This document shows positions 44,583 to 54,904 of a stretch of 64,000 nucleotides of DNA, in pieces (position 1 is the first letter of the stretch; every line of letters begins with the position of its first letter). This stretch comes from Monodelphis domestica. Lineage: Eukaryota; Chordata; Mammalia; Didelphimorphia; Didelphidae. Where the stretch lies: positions 206,995,479 to 207,059,478 of the forward strand of contig NC_077228.1 of the NCBI RefSeq assembly GCF_027887165.1, written 5' to 3'. Both the position numbers and the translations under genes were made by a program. Below the pieces are notes generated by a model that had not been told where the DNA came from, ran no database searches, and saw nothing but the letters and a program-made list of their open reading frames with translations.

Positions 44583-44834
44583 TCTTTTCTATCCACTGTG
44601 TCACTGGACATAATCTTTGTTATCTAGGAAATGTTTGATTAAAAACAAGAGTTGAGATAATCATATGGCAAAAGTGAGAGATGGTAAGTAAACAAGTAGA
44701 GAGTCTTATGTACATAGTAATTCTCTTGAAATGTAAAAAAAAAAATAAAAACTTAACAAATTAGATTCATCCTACATAGAGAATTTATTGGAAGATATAA
44801 ATATACTTCAACATGATGTGAATATTGTTTTAAT

Positions 44835-44990
44835 AGTGACACAGTGATTATCATAAAGTCTTCAATTCAAATTCTGCCTGAGACACTTATTGCTGTATGA
44901 TTTTAGGCTGATCTCTCTATCACTCAGCCTTTCTCAGACTTCTTTTCTAAAGAGTGGACTTATCGGATTCCCCTTCCAGTTGTACATTTT
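44835..44990 (+). repeat. MIR-type CORE-SINE, decayed
   Basis: CAAATTCTGCCTGAGACACT and GATTCCCCTTCCAGTTGTAC. Confidence 0.55.
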
Positions 44991-45696
44991 TGGTCCTGTG
45001 TTGAATCCCAAATCTTTGGCCAACCAGTTTAATAATTCTTGACAAGTTATAGTAAAGCTTTTGAACACTTATTTTGTATGTTCCTAGTGAATATGACATT
45101 TCCAACATTCTTTTCTGAGTCACTGAAATAAGTCTTTGTTGGTTTATCCAATGCTTTAGGTGCATGGATTTTGGGTATTAATAAGATTTGAAAGCTTTGA
45201 AAGTTCAGGAGAGGGACAGTGGTGAGTAGTTTTGGTGTTACACCATGAACCTTTCTATATTCAAGGGGAAATAATGCCTGTAGTGAAAAAGCACTTTTAT
45301 AGCTAGGCTAATAAAGAATCTCCCAAAGTGGGTACATTATTTGAATTTGTACACCACATTTCCATTGGGCTGGAACCCCAATTTCACATATTTTATATCA
45401 TTATAACTTCAAATAGTGTGGATGTGATCACATATGATCTCTTCAGGGGATATAATTTCTTCAATATCAAGATTCTAAGTAACATGTACTTCCTGGGAGA
45501 ATTAGAAATAAACTTGAAGCTTTGCCATCTCTGTTGCTGTTACTTGCTTTGACTATCCAGATCTTATCATTTGCTCTTCTTCTGGGACCTATGGACTACC
45601 CTAGGGACCTTGCTATCCACCCTGCTTCAGAATCTTCCTACATGTGTTTTCTTCACCATTATAATGGGATTTCAGTGAAAAAAGAAATATTATTAC
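44991..45696. other. No recognised feature
   Basis: Unique-looking AT-rich intron sequence. Confidence 0.45.
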
Positions 45697-46800
45697 TTAA
45701 AAAAACCCTTACTTTCTGTCTTAGGGACAATTCTTAGACAGAAAGGCAAGGGTTTGTCAATCAGAGTTAAGTGACTTGCTCAGGGTCACACAGCTAGGAA
45801 GTTCCTGAAGGCTGATTTGAACCTTTTGAATTTGGTTTGTCAAAATTTGCCAAAAAACCAAGCATAACTCAGGTGGTGTGTCACTTTTAGGCCCCCCCCA
45901 AATTTCATGATTTTTATGGTTTAAATAACAAAAATGTATAATTGTAATATATAACTATATTTAATAAACCAAAAGCTAATTATTTAATTTACCTGCTTAG
46001 TGACTTCTTTGTTCATCTGTCAGTCAGTTTCTTTTGTTGGTCTTGATATTATTTAACTTGTGTGGGGTGTTGTGAACTAAGATAAGTGAGGGGGAGAGGG
46101 AATTCTTTAACTAACCTGTCTATTAGTGACTTTTTTGTTGCTGAATTTCATTGGCTAAATCTTCAATTGGAGGTTGGTATTTTGTATACTTCAAGCCCAA
46201 GCAAGTGCTACTAGCTTCATCTGTCAATCTGTTTCTTTTGTTGGTTTTGATATTAACACTGAGAATAAGGTCTCACAAAAGTACTTAGAGGGGAAAATTG
46301 TGAATAAAGCCATTGCTATATTTTTCAGGGTGCTAAAAGTGTCTGGTAATCAGTTCCAGGCACTCCTCTCTTGCATGTGGGCCAGAGTCCCACCCAGTCT
46401 TCCACCCTACCTCTCTCCTTCTCAGCTGGCTGGCCTGGGGCATGCCCTGAGAGCAGTGCTGCCAGCCACCAGCTTGCCTGCCCATGTATGCTCCTTCCAT
46501 GCCCAAGCTCCTTCTCCCCGCCTGACCCACACTGCTTGTCTCCTCCGCCCTGCCCCCATGGCCAGCATGTGAAGCAACACCCACCACCCCTGATGGCCAT
46601 GACCTCATCTGCAACTGTGAGCCCATGGCTCCTGGACCCTGGGCCCTGAGGCCTTAAGGTGTGCTGAGCCCTCATGAGGCCGTGTCATCGAAAATGACTA
46701 TGTGTGTCAGGGCTGACACTTATGTCATAGGTTCACCATCATGGACTTAGTTCCTCCCAAATCTAGATCTGTCACTCTATGCATGATGCCGCCTAGCTAA
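45697..46800 (-). repeat. SINE1 split by a hAT transposon
   Basis: 3' part at 45697-45810 (CCCTTACTTTCTGTCTTAGG, GGGTCACACAGCTAGGAAG). The 5' end appears to resume at 46745-46800 (ATCTAGATCTGTCACTC, GCCGCCTAGCTAACCC). Confidence 0.65.
45811..46742 (-). mobile_element. hAT DNA transposon, deletion derivative
   Basis: Right end GTCATAGGTTCACCATCATG and left end TGATTTGAACCTTTT..TTTGTCAAAA resemble inverted hAT termini of the CAGTGATGGCGAACCT type. Minus-strand translation near 46265-46140 gives NIKTNKRNRLTDE and then YQPPIEDLANEIQQQKSH, the hAT transposase C-terminal (dimerisation) signature. A second, shortened copy (NIKTNKRN, LTDEQRSH) lies at 46055-45990. The N-terminal transposase is missing, so the element is non-autonomous. 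A GC-rich filler occupies about 46360-46690. Confidence 0.65.
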
Positions 46801-46814
46801 CCCAATTTTCTTAC

Positions 46815-46875
46815 TTTTCTATTTACTTAGCTTAGTGCTTAGCACATAGCATATGCTTAATAAAATCTTATTTAT
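46815..46875 (+). repeat. L2 LINE tail
   Basis: TTAGTGCTTAGCACATAGCA and TATGCTTAATAAAATC. Confidence 0.65.
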
Positions 46876-46967
46876 TCAACAAATAAGATTTTCACAGGGT
46901 GGGAAGATATAGATGTGTTTTGATTTGAATTGATTAAAGAAGTACCCACATCAATGGAGTCCTGGGG

Positions 46968-47178
46968 AGGTGGTACAGTGGATGCTGGTCTTGGAGTAGG
47001 GAGACTTGAATTCAAATCCACCTTTAGATATTTATTAGCTGTGTGGCTTTCAGCAAGTCACTTAACCTTTGTCTCACTTTCCTCAATTGTAAAATGGGCA
47101 TAATAGCAGCACTTACAAAGGATTGTTGTGAGGATTAAATGAGATAATATTTGTAAAGTGCCTGGCACATAGTAGTAA
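46968..47178 (+). repeat. MIR-type CORE-SINE, nearly complete
   Basis: GTGGTACAGTGGATGCTGGT, TCAATTGTAAAATGGGCATA and TAAAGTGCCTGGCACATAGT. Confidence 0.82.
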
Positions 47179-47179
47179 G

Positions 47180-47400
47180 AACTATAGAAATAGTAGTTGG
47201 AAGGGATTTCAGAGGCCCATCTGTATTTACCTGAGATTCCCCTTTGCTTCACTCACTTAGTGGTCATCCAGCTTTTGCTAGAAATCTCCTCTTTGGAAAA
47301 ACCTACTACTTCCGAAGGTAAACAATTTTCATTTTGGACATCCCTAAAGATTATGAAGATTTTTCTTATAAGAAGATGAAATTCACTTCTCTTCAAGTTT
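47180..47400 (+). repeat. CR1/L3-clade LINE relic
   Basis: TTGGAAGGGATTTCAGAGGC, GTGGTCATCCAGCTTTTGCT and ATTTTTCTTATAAGAAG. Confidence 0.5.
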
Positions 47401-47461
47401 CTATGGAAAACAATAAAGGGAAACAATAACGAGTACTATTCTGGGCACATGGAAGATCCAC

Positions 47462-47642
47462 AGTAGAGGTAGCGTCATGGAATTTAACTAACCCTGGACC
47501 AGGAGTCAGAAGACTTGATGTTTTGGATCCCTTCTTCACTGTGTACTAGTTTGTATGATCACAGATAGTTAGCTAATATCTCTGAGCCTCAGTCTTCTCA
47601 TCTGTAAAATGAGGAAAACAATATCTTTCCTATTGAGGAAAA
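47462..47642 (+). repeat. MIR3-type CORE-SINE
   Basis: GAGGTAGCGTCATGGAATTT and CTCAGTCTTCTCATCTGTAA. Confidence 0.75.
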
Positions 47643-48351
47643 TAAGAACCAAAATTAGGGAAGGTCAGTGAATATGTTTTAAGTCTGTGCTTAATTAGTT
47701 AGCTTGAGGTGGCTCATTCTCAGCATTGGTTCATGCAGCCAAATGATTATTATGGAAAATCATTCATATCCTGACCTTTCATTTCCATAGGAAGTGACCT
47801 GTCCAGGATCAGTGGTTGAGCTGGGACCCAGTCCAACACTTGGGTCAGCTGCGTCACTGGTCTTTGGAAAATGGCAACAAAGATTACTGTTGTATTGCTG
47901 TGTAATCATTCAAAAAACCCAAAATGCTGCATCACTTCCCCTTAAATGACTTTCCACATCAACTTGGCTTAACTGTAGGGAACATCCGATAGATGATGGT
48001 TTACTTCTGGTCATACCATTTCCCTCATTTATGCATTTTTGCCCCATATTGCATCCTTTTCTTTTTTTTCCCTCTTTTTCTCATGTTTTTCCCAAGCTTA
48101 TTGCTTCTTTCTACCCTTCCTAAGTCATTTAGGTTTGATCAACCACAGCCCTCATATGTGGAAACACTTTCTAGAAAGATTAACTTGTCCAATCCCTCTT
48201 TTCCTTACTGGTCCTCGCTTTGTTGCTGAAGCCTATTTCCCCTCTGGCTTCACCCATTTCCCTAGACTAGGTCTCCTTACCCCCAACCTGAAGGAAATTT
48301 GTGAGCCAGGTGTGAGATCTGGCCCCTTTGTCTTGGGAGAACAGTCATCCA
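47643..48351. other. No recognised gene
   Basis: A short reverse MIR-like piece near 47790-47850 and a possible L2 block near 47900-48140. Otherwise unassigned. Confidence 0.4.
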
Positions 48352-48560
48352 GCTATTAAACACTTATTAAGCGCCTACTACATGCCAGGCATTGTGCTAA
48401 GAAGTGGGGATATAAAGAAAGATAAAGACGAACCTGCTCTTTAGGAGTGCTGAGTCTAATGAGGGACACAAACGCCCAAATAGCTACAAACAAACTAATT
48501 GGAAATTATCAACAGAGGAAGGGTTTGGAAAGGCTTGGGATTTTAAGGAAGCAGGCATTC
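48352..48560 (-). repeat. L2 LINE 3' end
   Basis: ACACTTATTAAGCGCCTACT, ATGCCAGGCATTGTGCTAAG. Confidence 0.7.
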
Positions 48561-49012
48561 TTCCACCTTTTTTCTAGGACCCATCTTGAAAACCCCCTCT
48601 ATAATCTTGTGGCATTGAAAAGGAAAAAATCAACACTGCATGGCTTATAGACTCAGAACATCTTTGGGTTTGGGGTTATCCAGAAGAGAGTTTTGTTTCT
48701 TTTTCTGTTTCTTTTTTTTTCTGGGGCTGAATTGTCAAAGGAGACGGAAAAGAAAAAGGAAGAAAAGGGCTTTTCAAGTTTTTAATTCAAATGAGGTCTC
48801 TGGAAAGAGGCACCACTCTTTGGACAGGGTGAGGCCAGGCCCTAGAATGCATGGAGGGATATGAATGGATGGAACTGGGAAACAAAGCCTTCCACACATT
48901 TCAGAGAAGGAAATCTCAGAGGAGGCAGCTATTGAATTAAGCATGGGCTCCAGCCCAAAGACTCTTCATGAATGAACAGTTTTCAGCTGAAAGAGAGAGC
49001 ACATCCTAGACT
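48561..49012. other. No recognised feature
   Basis: Unique-looking with a T-rich patch at 48690-48720. Confidence 0.4.
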
Positions 49013-49232
49013 TAAAAAAAACGAACAACAAAAAACCCCCCTTACCTTCCATCTTTGAATCAATACTAGCTATTGGTTCCAAGGCAGAATATCTGCAAAG
49101 GCTAGGCAATGGGGGTTAAGTGACTTGCCCAGGGTCACACAGTTAGGAAGTATCTGAGACCAGATTTGAACCTAGGACCTCCTGTCTCGAGGCCTGGCTC
49201 GCAATCCACTGAGCCACCTAGATGCCCCTCTT
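49013..49232 (-). repeat. SINE1
   Basis: CCTTACCTTCCATCTTTGAA, GACTTGCCCAGGGTCACACA, ending GAGCCACCTAGATGCCCC. Confidence 0.9.
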
Positions 49233-49305
49233 AGGCGTTTTAAGATGCTCACTTCTACCCTCTTGGAATCAAAGCAGAGTTTGGAGAGGTTTAGTTTAGA
49301 TACTC

Positions 49306-49421
49306 TTTTTTCCCTCCTTTTTAAATTTTTAAAATTTTTTGAAAATTTTATTTAATTAGATGATTTAGAATATTTTCCCATGGTTACAAGATGCATGTTC
49401 TTTCCCTTTCCTCCCCTGCTC
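49306..49421 (-). mobile_element. Very short 5'-truncated L1 insertion
   Basis: About 115 bp of reverse L1 tail (TTTTCCCATGGTTACAAGAT) between TAGTTTAGATACTC (49292) and TAGTTTAGACACTC (49422). Confidence 0.82.
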
Positions 49422-49436
49422 TAGTTTAGACACTCT

Positions 49437-49655
49437 TAATAATGATATATGACACTTATATAGACTTAAGACTTGTAAAATGCTTTACATGTAATATCTC
49501 TTGTGATCCTTAAAACAATACAGAGAAATAAGTGCAACTGCTATTTCCATTTTTTATATGGGTAAGCTGAGGCTGAGAGATTAAATGATGACAAACTAGT
49601 AAATATCAGAAGCAGAATTTGGTCAGGGTTTCTTAACTCAAGGGTCTAAAGCCAG
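49437..49655 (-). repeat. MIR-type CORE-SINE
   Basis: CTTATATAGACTTAAGACTT and GGGTAAGCTGAGGCTGAGAG. Confidence 0.65.
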
Positions 49656-50374
49656 ATATACAACTCTCTTTTATTGCCAGATCTTGAGGAGTAAAATAAA
49701 AGGGTACATTTAGTTTTCTTTTGGTGACATAAAATAAGTTTGTAACTAATTTTAAGGGAATGGAGCGTCCTGAATAACCCCTGGCATAGCTCCCCAACCA
49801 CTGAGTTCTATCAGATTAAGCTAATCTCAAGAAATCTGCCGGAAATCAGTAAACCCAAAAGATCAGGGAAAATGATTGCTCATGTTTATTTTGAAACTGA
49901 CCAGTCCAAGTCACAGAATAGAAACTCCGTAATAAATACTTTTAGTATGAATTTTGGCCCCACCCTTTGTGCCCTCCACCCCCTCCCAACTATTGCCAAA
50001 TCCTCCTGATGTATTCCTAGACAGGTTTCCATGAAAACTTCCCTCATGGGAAGAGAAAAGGAAGCAGGGGCCTCATCTAGATTTGGGCCAAGTTGTTCTT
50101 TCTTTTGCCCTGTGCCTGGGGAGAAGGGGTGGTTGGAGATGTTTATTTCCACAGCTGGCTAAAGGTAGAGTAGGAGGACCAGACACTGTTGGCTGGACAA
50201 GCCTGATTTCAGACTTCTTTGTCCTGTATGGACGTGCACCCTTATGTTTATGGTTTCTGACTCTATTATGCATAATTATGTATTTGAGAGTAGGTGTAAT
50301 CTCAGGACCTGCTAGCTATGGTAGATCTGGATTGTTTAAGAATGTTTAGTTCTGAATTATTTAAGAACTGTGCT
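49656..50374. other. No recognised feature
   Basis: Repeat-poor sequence with opposing open frames of 66-88 codons. No motif recognised. Confidence 0.4.
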
Positions 50375-50580
50375 ACAGGCAGCTGGTGGTAGAAGAGATA
50401 GAGTAAGAGTCCTAGAGTTAGGAAGACCTGAGTTCAAAATAGCATTGGATATTTACTAGCTGCGTGGCCTTGGACAAGTCATTTAATGCTCTGCCTCAGT
50501 TTCCTCAACTGTAAAATTGGGAAAATAAATAAGAAAAATAATAATTCTGAGGGTCTTTGTGATGATTAATACCTTCTTTA
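50375..50580 (+). repeat. MIR-type CORE-SINE
   Basis: GGCAGCTGGTGGTAGAAGAG and CTCAGTTTCCTCAACTGTAA. Confidence 0.75.
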
Positions 50581-50799
50581 ATCTGCATTAGTAACATTTT
50601 CTTCATCTTAAGTCTAGGCAGTTAATAAAACAATAAATCTGATCTGAAATTTGCTTATTTCTACAGAATAATGGCCACGCCCAAAATTTAAGAATCAGTT
50701 TCAGCACACTCTTGCCTCTACACCTTGTATCCTTTTACAAGTGAGATCAGAAGGGACAGTGCCATTGACCAGGTCAAATTTGCCATGCCACTGATGGCC

Positions 50800-51340
50800 C
50801 TAAACAAAAGACTCAAATAGTTTTGAGAGAGTTTGAGACAAGTTTGATGGAGCAGAAATTCATTCTCCATTCTCCAATCAGGCATGGGTATGGTGGTGAG
50901 TCAGTGAGGGATGGGATATAGGAGACAGTTTTTTACCTGGATGAACTCTGGCAGAGAAGAAGGAATGACCACGGGCTCAAGAGAGAATCAGCCTTGGCAG
51001 CTGGGAGGTGAGTTACAGAGAGGAGCAGACCCAGCTGCCAAGCAGAAGGGCTGTACCCCAAAGGAGCTGCATTAGGGCTCCACAAGAGGAGAAAGGAATC
51101 CTGTAGTGTTGGATACTTGAGTTACCCTGGTCACCTGTATTCCCTTATATATGTGCCTCATTTCTATTACATTCTGTAATCATTTCCCCCCAGATTCGTG
51201 AGCGTGGTCATCCTAGAGTATGCCCAGGTTTGGAAAGGGGGACGTTTTGTAGCTACCCTTCTTACTCTGCCAGCTTAGTAAATATCTTTGCTTTGATCTA
51301 GTTGCATCTCCTGGGTGACCGTTGGGGGAAGATTGATAGT
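50800..51340 (+). mobile_element. Possible LTR fossil
   Basis: Non-repetitive-looking block whose right part resembles an LTR R/U5 (TTAGTAAATATCTTTGCTTT, then GCATCTCCTGGGTGACC). Ends are not defined and no second copy is in the window. Confidence 0.3.
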
Positions 51341-51483
51341 GGAGACCAATGAACTATGGTAGTGTAAGTGTGGATCTATGTGACTATAGTCCTTAGAACC
51401 TGACTTAGCAGCTGCCCATTATGGGACCCAACCTGCCAGATTGAGTGCTTTGTTGGGACAGGGAATACTACATATAGAACTAT

Positions 51484-51688
51484 TAAAAAATGAAAATTCT
51501 TATCTTCTGTCTTAGAATTGATTAGGTATATTGGTTCCAAAGTAGAAGAGTGGTAAGGGCTAGGCAATGGGAGTTAAGTGACTTGCTCAGGGTCACACAG
51601 CTAGGAAGTGTTTGAGGTTACATTTGAACCCAAGACTTCTCCATCTCTAAGCCTGGCACCCAATCTACTGATCTATCTAGCTGCCTCC
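51484..51688 (-). repeat. SINE1 with target duplication
   Basis: TACATATAGAACTA (51470) and TATACATAGAGCTA (51689). Confidence 0.88.
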
Positions 51689-51699
51689 TATACATAGAG

Positions 51700-51935
51700 C
51701 TATTTTTAAATTGATATTTTTAATATTTTAATATTTTTATTTATATATAATACTTATATATAATTTTTATATTTTATATATACTTTTAATTATTTTAATT
51801 TAATTTAATATTATTTTAATATATAATTTTTATATTTAATATTCAAATATTTTAAATTTCCCAATTTTAGGTAATAATTTTCAATATACATTTTCCAAAA
51901 TTATAAGATCTAAACCATATAGAACTATTAATACA
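51700..51935. repeat. AT-rich tract
   Basis: About 235 bases of A/T with TATATAATTTTTATAT units. Confidence 0.9.
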
Positions 51936-51944
51936 TATATGATA

Positions 51945-52190
51945 TCATTCAGTCATTTCAAGTTTGCCCAACTCTTTATGATCCCGTTTGTAGTTTTCTT
52001 GGCAAAGATATTAGAGTGGTTTGACATTCCATTCTCTAGCTTATTTTACAGATGAGGAAACTGAGACAAACATGGGTAAGTGACTAGTTTAGGGTCATAG
52101 CTAGTAAGTGTTTGACTAAGATTTGAGCTCAGGTCTTTCAGACTCTAGGTCTGGTACTTTATCCACTGCACCACCTAGCTGCCTCTATAA
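51945..52190 (-). repeat. MAR1-type SINE
   Basis: TTCAGTCATTTCAAGTTTGC, TTTTACAGATGAGGAAACTG, GCACCACCTAGCTGCC. Confidence 0.88.
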
Positions 52191-52299
52191 TATCATATGG
52201 GATTTATGGGATAGAAAAGCAGAGATTTTGGTGTTAGAGATCAGAGATAAGGAGTTGAACACCAGACACTGGCAGCGGAGTGTCAGACCCCGGAGTTAT

Positions 52300-52432
52300 A
52301 GAATATTACATCTGGAAGAAATCATATAATCACAATATGATATAACCAAAATTTCAACTTACAGATGAGGAAACTAAGGCAAAGGGAACAGAATGTTCTG
52401 TGTCATTTAGCTAGTTAGTGGTATTCAGTTCT
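52300..52432 (-). repeat. MIR3-type CORE-SINE
   Basis: CTTACAGATGAGGAAACTAA and TAGCTAGTTAGTGGTATT. Confidence 0.65.
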
Positions 52433-52844
52433 CCTTGGTAGGCTTTCTATTCTGCCTCCCTGATAATGTCCTAAATTGTGTTTATGTGTGGAAAGAGGGA
52501 TTTTATAATTTTCTAATAAAACGGGCACTATCTTTTCAGCTTAAGAACTATAGGAGACACTGGGAAAACACCTCAACATCCAGGAAATTCCTCCAAAATG
52601 GAAAGTCAAGGGGCTACTTGGGAGACTGCTTAAATAACCAGGCAGAAAACCTGACTCAGAAAAGTAGTTGGCCCTGCTAATTCTTGTGTCTGTTGCTTAG
52701 AAAAATTTCTTTGGGACACAGAGAGAAAAAGTTAAATCTCCCTTAAAATGGAAGAAGGCTTGCTTGGAAGAGGTCAGCTTGATTCAGAAGACCAATTAAG
52801 GATCTACTTTGTACAAGGCACAGTGGCTAGTCTCTCTGTATACA
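52433..52844. other. No recognised feature
   Basis: Open on the plus strand for 81 codons (52435-52680) but without a recognisable motif. Confidence 0.4.
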
Positions 52845-52955
52845 AAGCTGTTGTTGCTGTTTATCCTTCCTTTTCAAAGACCAATGACATCGCAGGGTGA
52901 TATCTTGACTTGTGTGTGAGTTGGATTTAAGTGAGGGCGAGTTGCAAAAGTCATA
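52845..52955 (+). repeat. Long RTE-tailed repeat, 5' end
   Basis: TGTTGTTGCTGTTTATCCTT then AAAGACCAATGACATCGCAG. Confidence 0.65.
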
Positions 52956-53734
52956 TAATGCAAATCTTGCTCCTAAGGAACATGGGGACATCTATTATGC
53001 AGATAACTTTGGAATTAGAGCTATTGAGATAAATGTAGGGAGAAAATCCAGGCAAAGTGCTATAAAAATTTGGAGGAGGGAGGGATCAACTGGGGAAGCT
53101 GCTCCAAGTTGAGGCTGAGGGATTTTCCTGAATAAGCCAAGACTTAGTCCTTTTGCCCTCCAGCTTAGTATTTCTGGTCCTACTTTGGCTGACCCACTCC
53201 TTTCCCTTGTCATCAATATTTCTCTGTTTTCTGGACAGCATTGCTATGGCACCTAATCTTGGAATGGCGGTGAGCCAAATCCTAGAATTTAGTCTCTTTA
53301 GGGAAGGAAAAAGAGAGGATGCTTGAGAGGGTTCCAGGAGATCCTACTTCTTCTTCCCAGCACTGTTTGGCCTCTGGCTCTCCTCAGCCATAGTCTTTAG
53401 GGCCTATTGGCAAGAGCAGGTTTTTTAAGCAGTGATTTAACTAGGCAGGTGCAAAGGGTACAGCTGCATTGGGTGTGTCACCAGCTGGAATGTAGAAGAG
53501 CTAACAGTAAAAAATAATAATTGCAACTCTTGATTTTTCATTTAAAATGCAATTTACTACATTGTCTCATTTGGTCCTCTGAACGGTTTGATACAGTAGG
53601 CAAGAGAGATTTGTTTGTTTTTTCACTTCTGATTATGCTTCCTTTGGGAATTCTGATCTGGAGACTCTCTCCACCAACAATTTGTCTACACCTAGAGTTT
53701 GTCTGGGACAGACTTTAAATCTCTTTTTTGGTCA
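52956..53734. other. No recognised feature
   Basis: Repeat-poor intron sequence. Nothing supportable. Confidence 0.4.
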
Positions 53735-53960
53735 CAAAGTCAGTGAGGTGGGCCTTAAACTCTGGTCTTTTTTACTTCAAAGGCAACCTTCTCTCTCTAC
53801 CATGATGAGGTAGGAATTATCCTCATTTTTATGATGGAAACTGAGACCCAATGAAAGAACAGTGACTCACTCAAAATCCTATAACTAGTAAATGATATAT
53901 AGAGTTAAGACTTCAGTCTAAGTGTTCTGCCTACAAATCTAAATTTCTTTCTTTCTACCA
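53735..53960 (-). repeat. MIR-type CORE-SINE
   Basis: GATGGAAACTGAGACCCAAT and ATAACTAGTAAATGATATAT. Confidence 0.65.
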
Positions 53961-53967
53961 TTCTACA

Positions 53968-54180
53968 AATCAATTCATTTCTCCAGGCCTCAGTCTTCTC
54001 ATTTGTAAAATGAGTTTGGGCTAGATGGGTTGATAGGGTTTAATTCTAAGTTCTATGATCATTGAAGGGATCTTTTTTCTTTATTTCTGTTCCCTTATTA
54101 TCTCTTCTTCCTCTTCTTTTTATTACAGGTCTTTGTTGTGTACAGTGGGTGCTTAATAAATGTTGTCTGACTGACTGAAA
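53968..54180 (+). repeat. MIR3 end then L2 tail
   Basis: CTCAGTCTTCTCATTTGTAA, GGGCTAGATGGGTTGATAGG, then GTGCTTAATAAATGTTGTCT. Confidence 0.68.
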
Positions 54181-54256
54181 GTCTAATCATGTTTATTTAA
54201 TTAATTTTGGTTTAGGTGGGGAAGTATTTATGTGGAGGAAGACAGAACAAGGGAGG

Positions 54257-54258
54257 GT

Positions 54259-54300
<42 letters not shown>
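54257..54300 (+). repeat. (GT)n microsatellite
   Basis: About 20 GT dinucleotides. Confidence 0.97.
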
Positions 54301-54303
<3 letters not shown>

Positions 54304-54461
54304 GAGGAGGTGGTCTACATTTCTGGGAGCTCAAACAGAATGAAATAGGTTCTAATTATACCTGTGGCTCCATCTAGGTTTTTTTTTTCTCTTTCTCTCT
54401 GTTTTTAACCTTTTAATCCCCCCCCCCAATATTTTATGCCAGTACAATTTCCTTTTTATTT

Positions 54462-54660
54462 TCTTTTTAACCTTATCTTCCATCTTAGAGTCAATAATCT
54501 ATATTGGTTCCAAGACAGAAAAGCAGTAAGGGCTAGGCCATGAGGGTTAAGTGACTTGCCCAGGATCATACAGCTGGGAAGTGTCTGAGACCACATTTGA
54601 ACCCAGGACCTCCTGTCTCTTGGCCTGGCTCTCAATCCACTGAGTCATCCAGCTGCCACT
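54462..54660 (-). repeat. SINE1 with target duplication
   Basis: AGTACAATTT occurs before (about 54442) and after (54662). Confidence 0.88.
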
Positions 54661-54687
54661 TAGTACAATTTTCAATAACTGTTTTCT

Positions 54688-54902
54688 TTTTTTTTTTTTT
54701 AAATTATAAACCCTTACCTTCTGTCTTGGAGTCAATACTGTGTATTGGCTCCAAGGCAGAAGAGCAGTAAGGGCTAGGCAATGGGGGTCAAGTGACTTGC
54801 CCAGGGTCACACAGCTGGGAAGTGTTTGAGGCCAGATTTGAACCTAGGACCTCCCGTCTCTAGGACTGGCTCTCAATCCACTGAGATACCCAGCTGCCCC
54901 CT
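54688..54902 (-). repeat. SINE1 with perfect 15-bp target duplication
   Basis: CAATAACTGTTTTCT at 54673 and 54903. Confidence 0.95.
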
Positions 54903-54904
54903 CA

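Larger units (their letters stand above)
42950..44606 (-). repeat. One CORE-SINE split into four pieces
   Basis: Pieces at 42950-43035, 43233-43313, 44266-44331 and 44583-44606 read in order as one reverse MIR-type SINE (AACATTTATTACCTCCACTA, GTACCGTTATTATCTCTATT, CATAGCTAAAAGGCAATGAG, TCTATCCACTGTGTCAC). A SINE1, an L1 and a MAR1 lie between them. Confidence 0.8.

Noticed and set aside
46325-46675. Open frames of 92-132 codons in a GC-rich patch
   Set aside because: The patch lies within the hAT derivative. The sequence is low complexity (Pro/Ser/His rich) and unrecognised.
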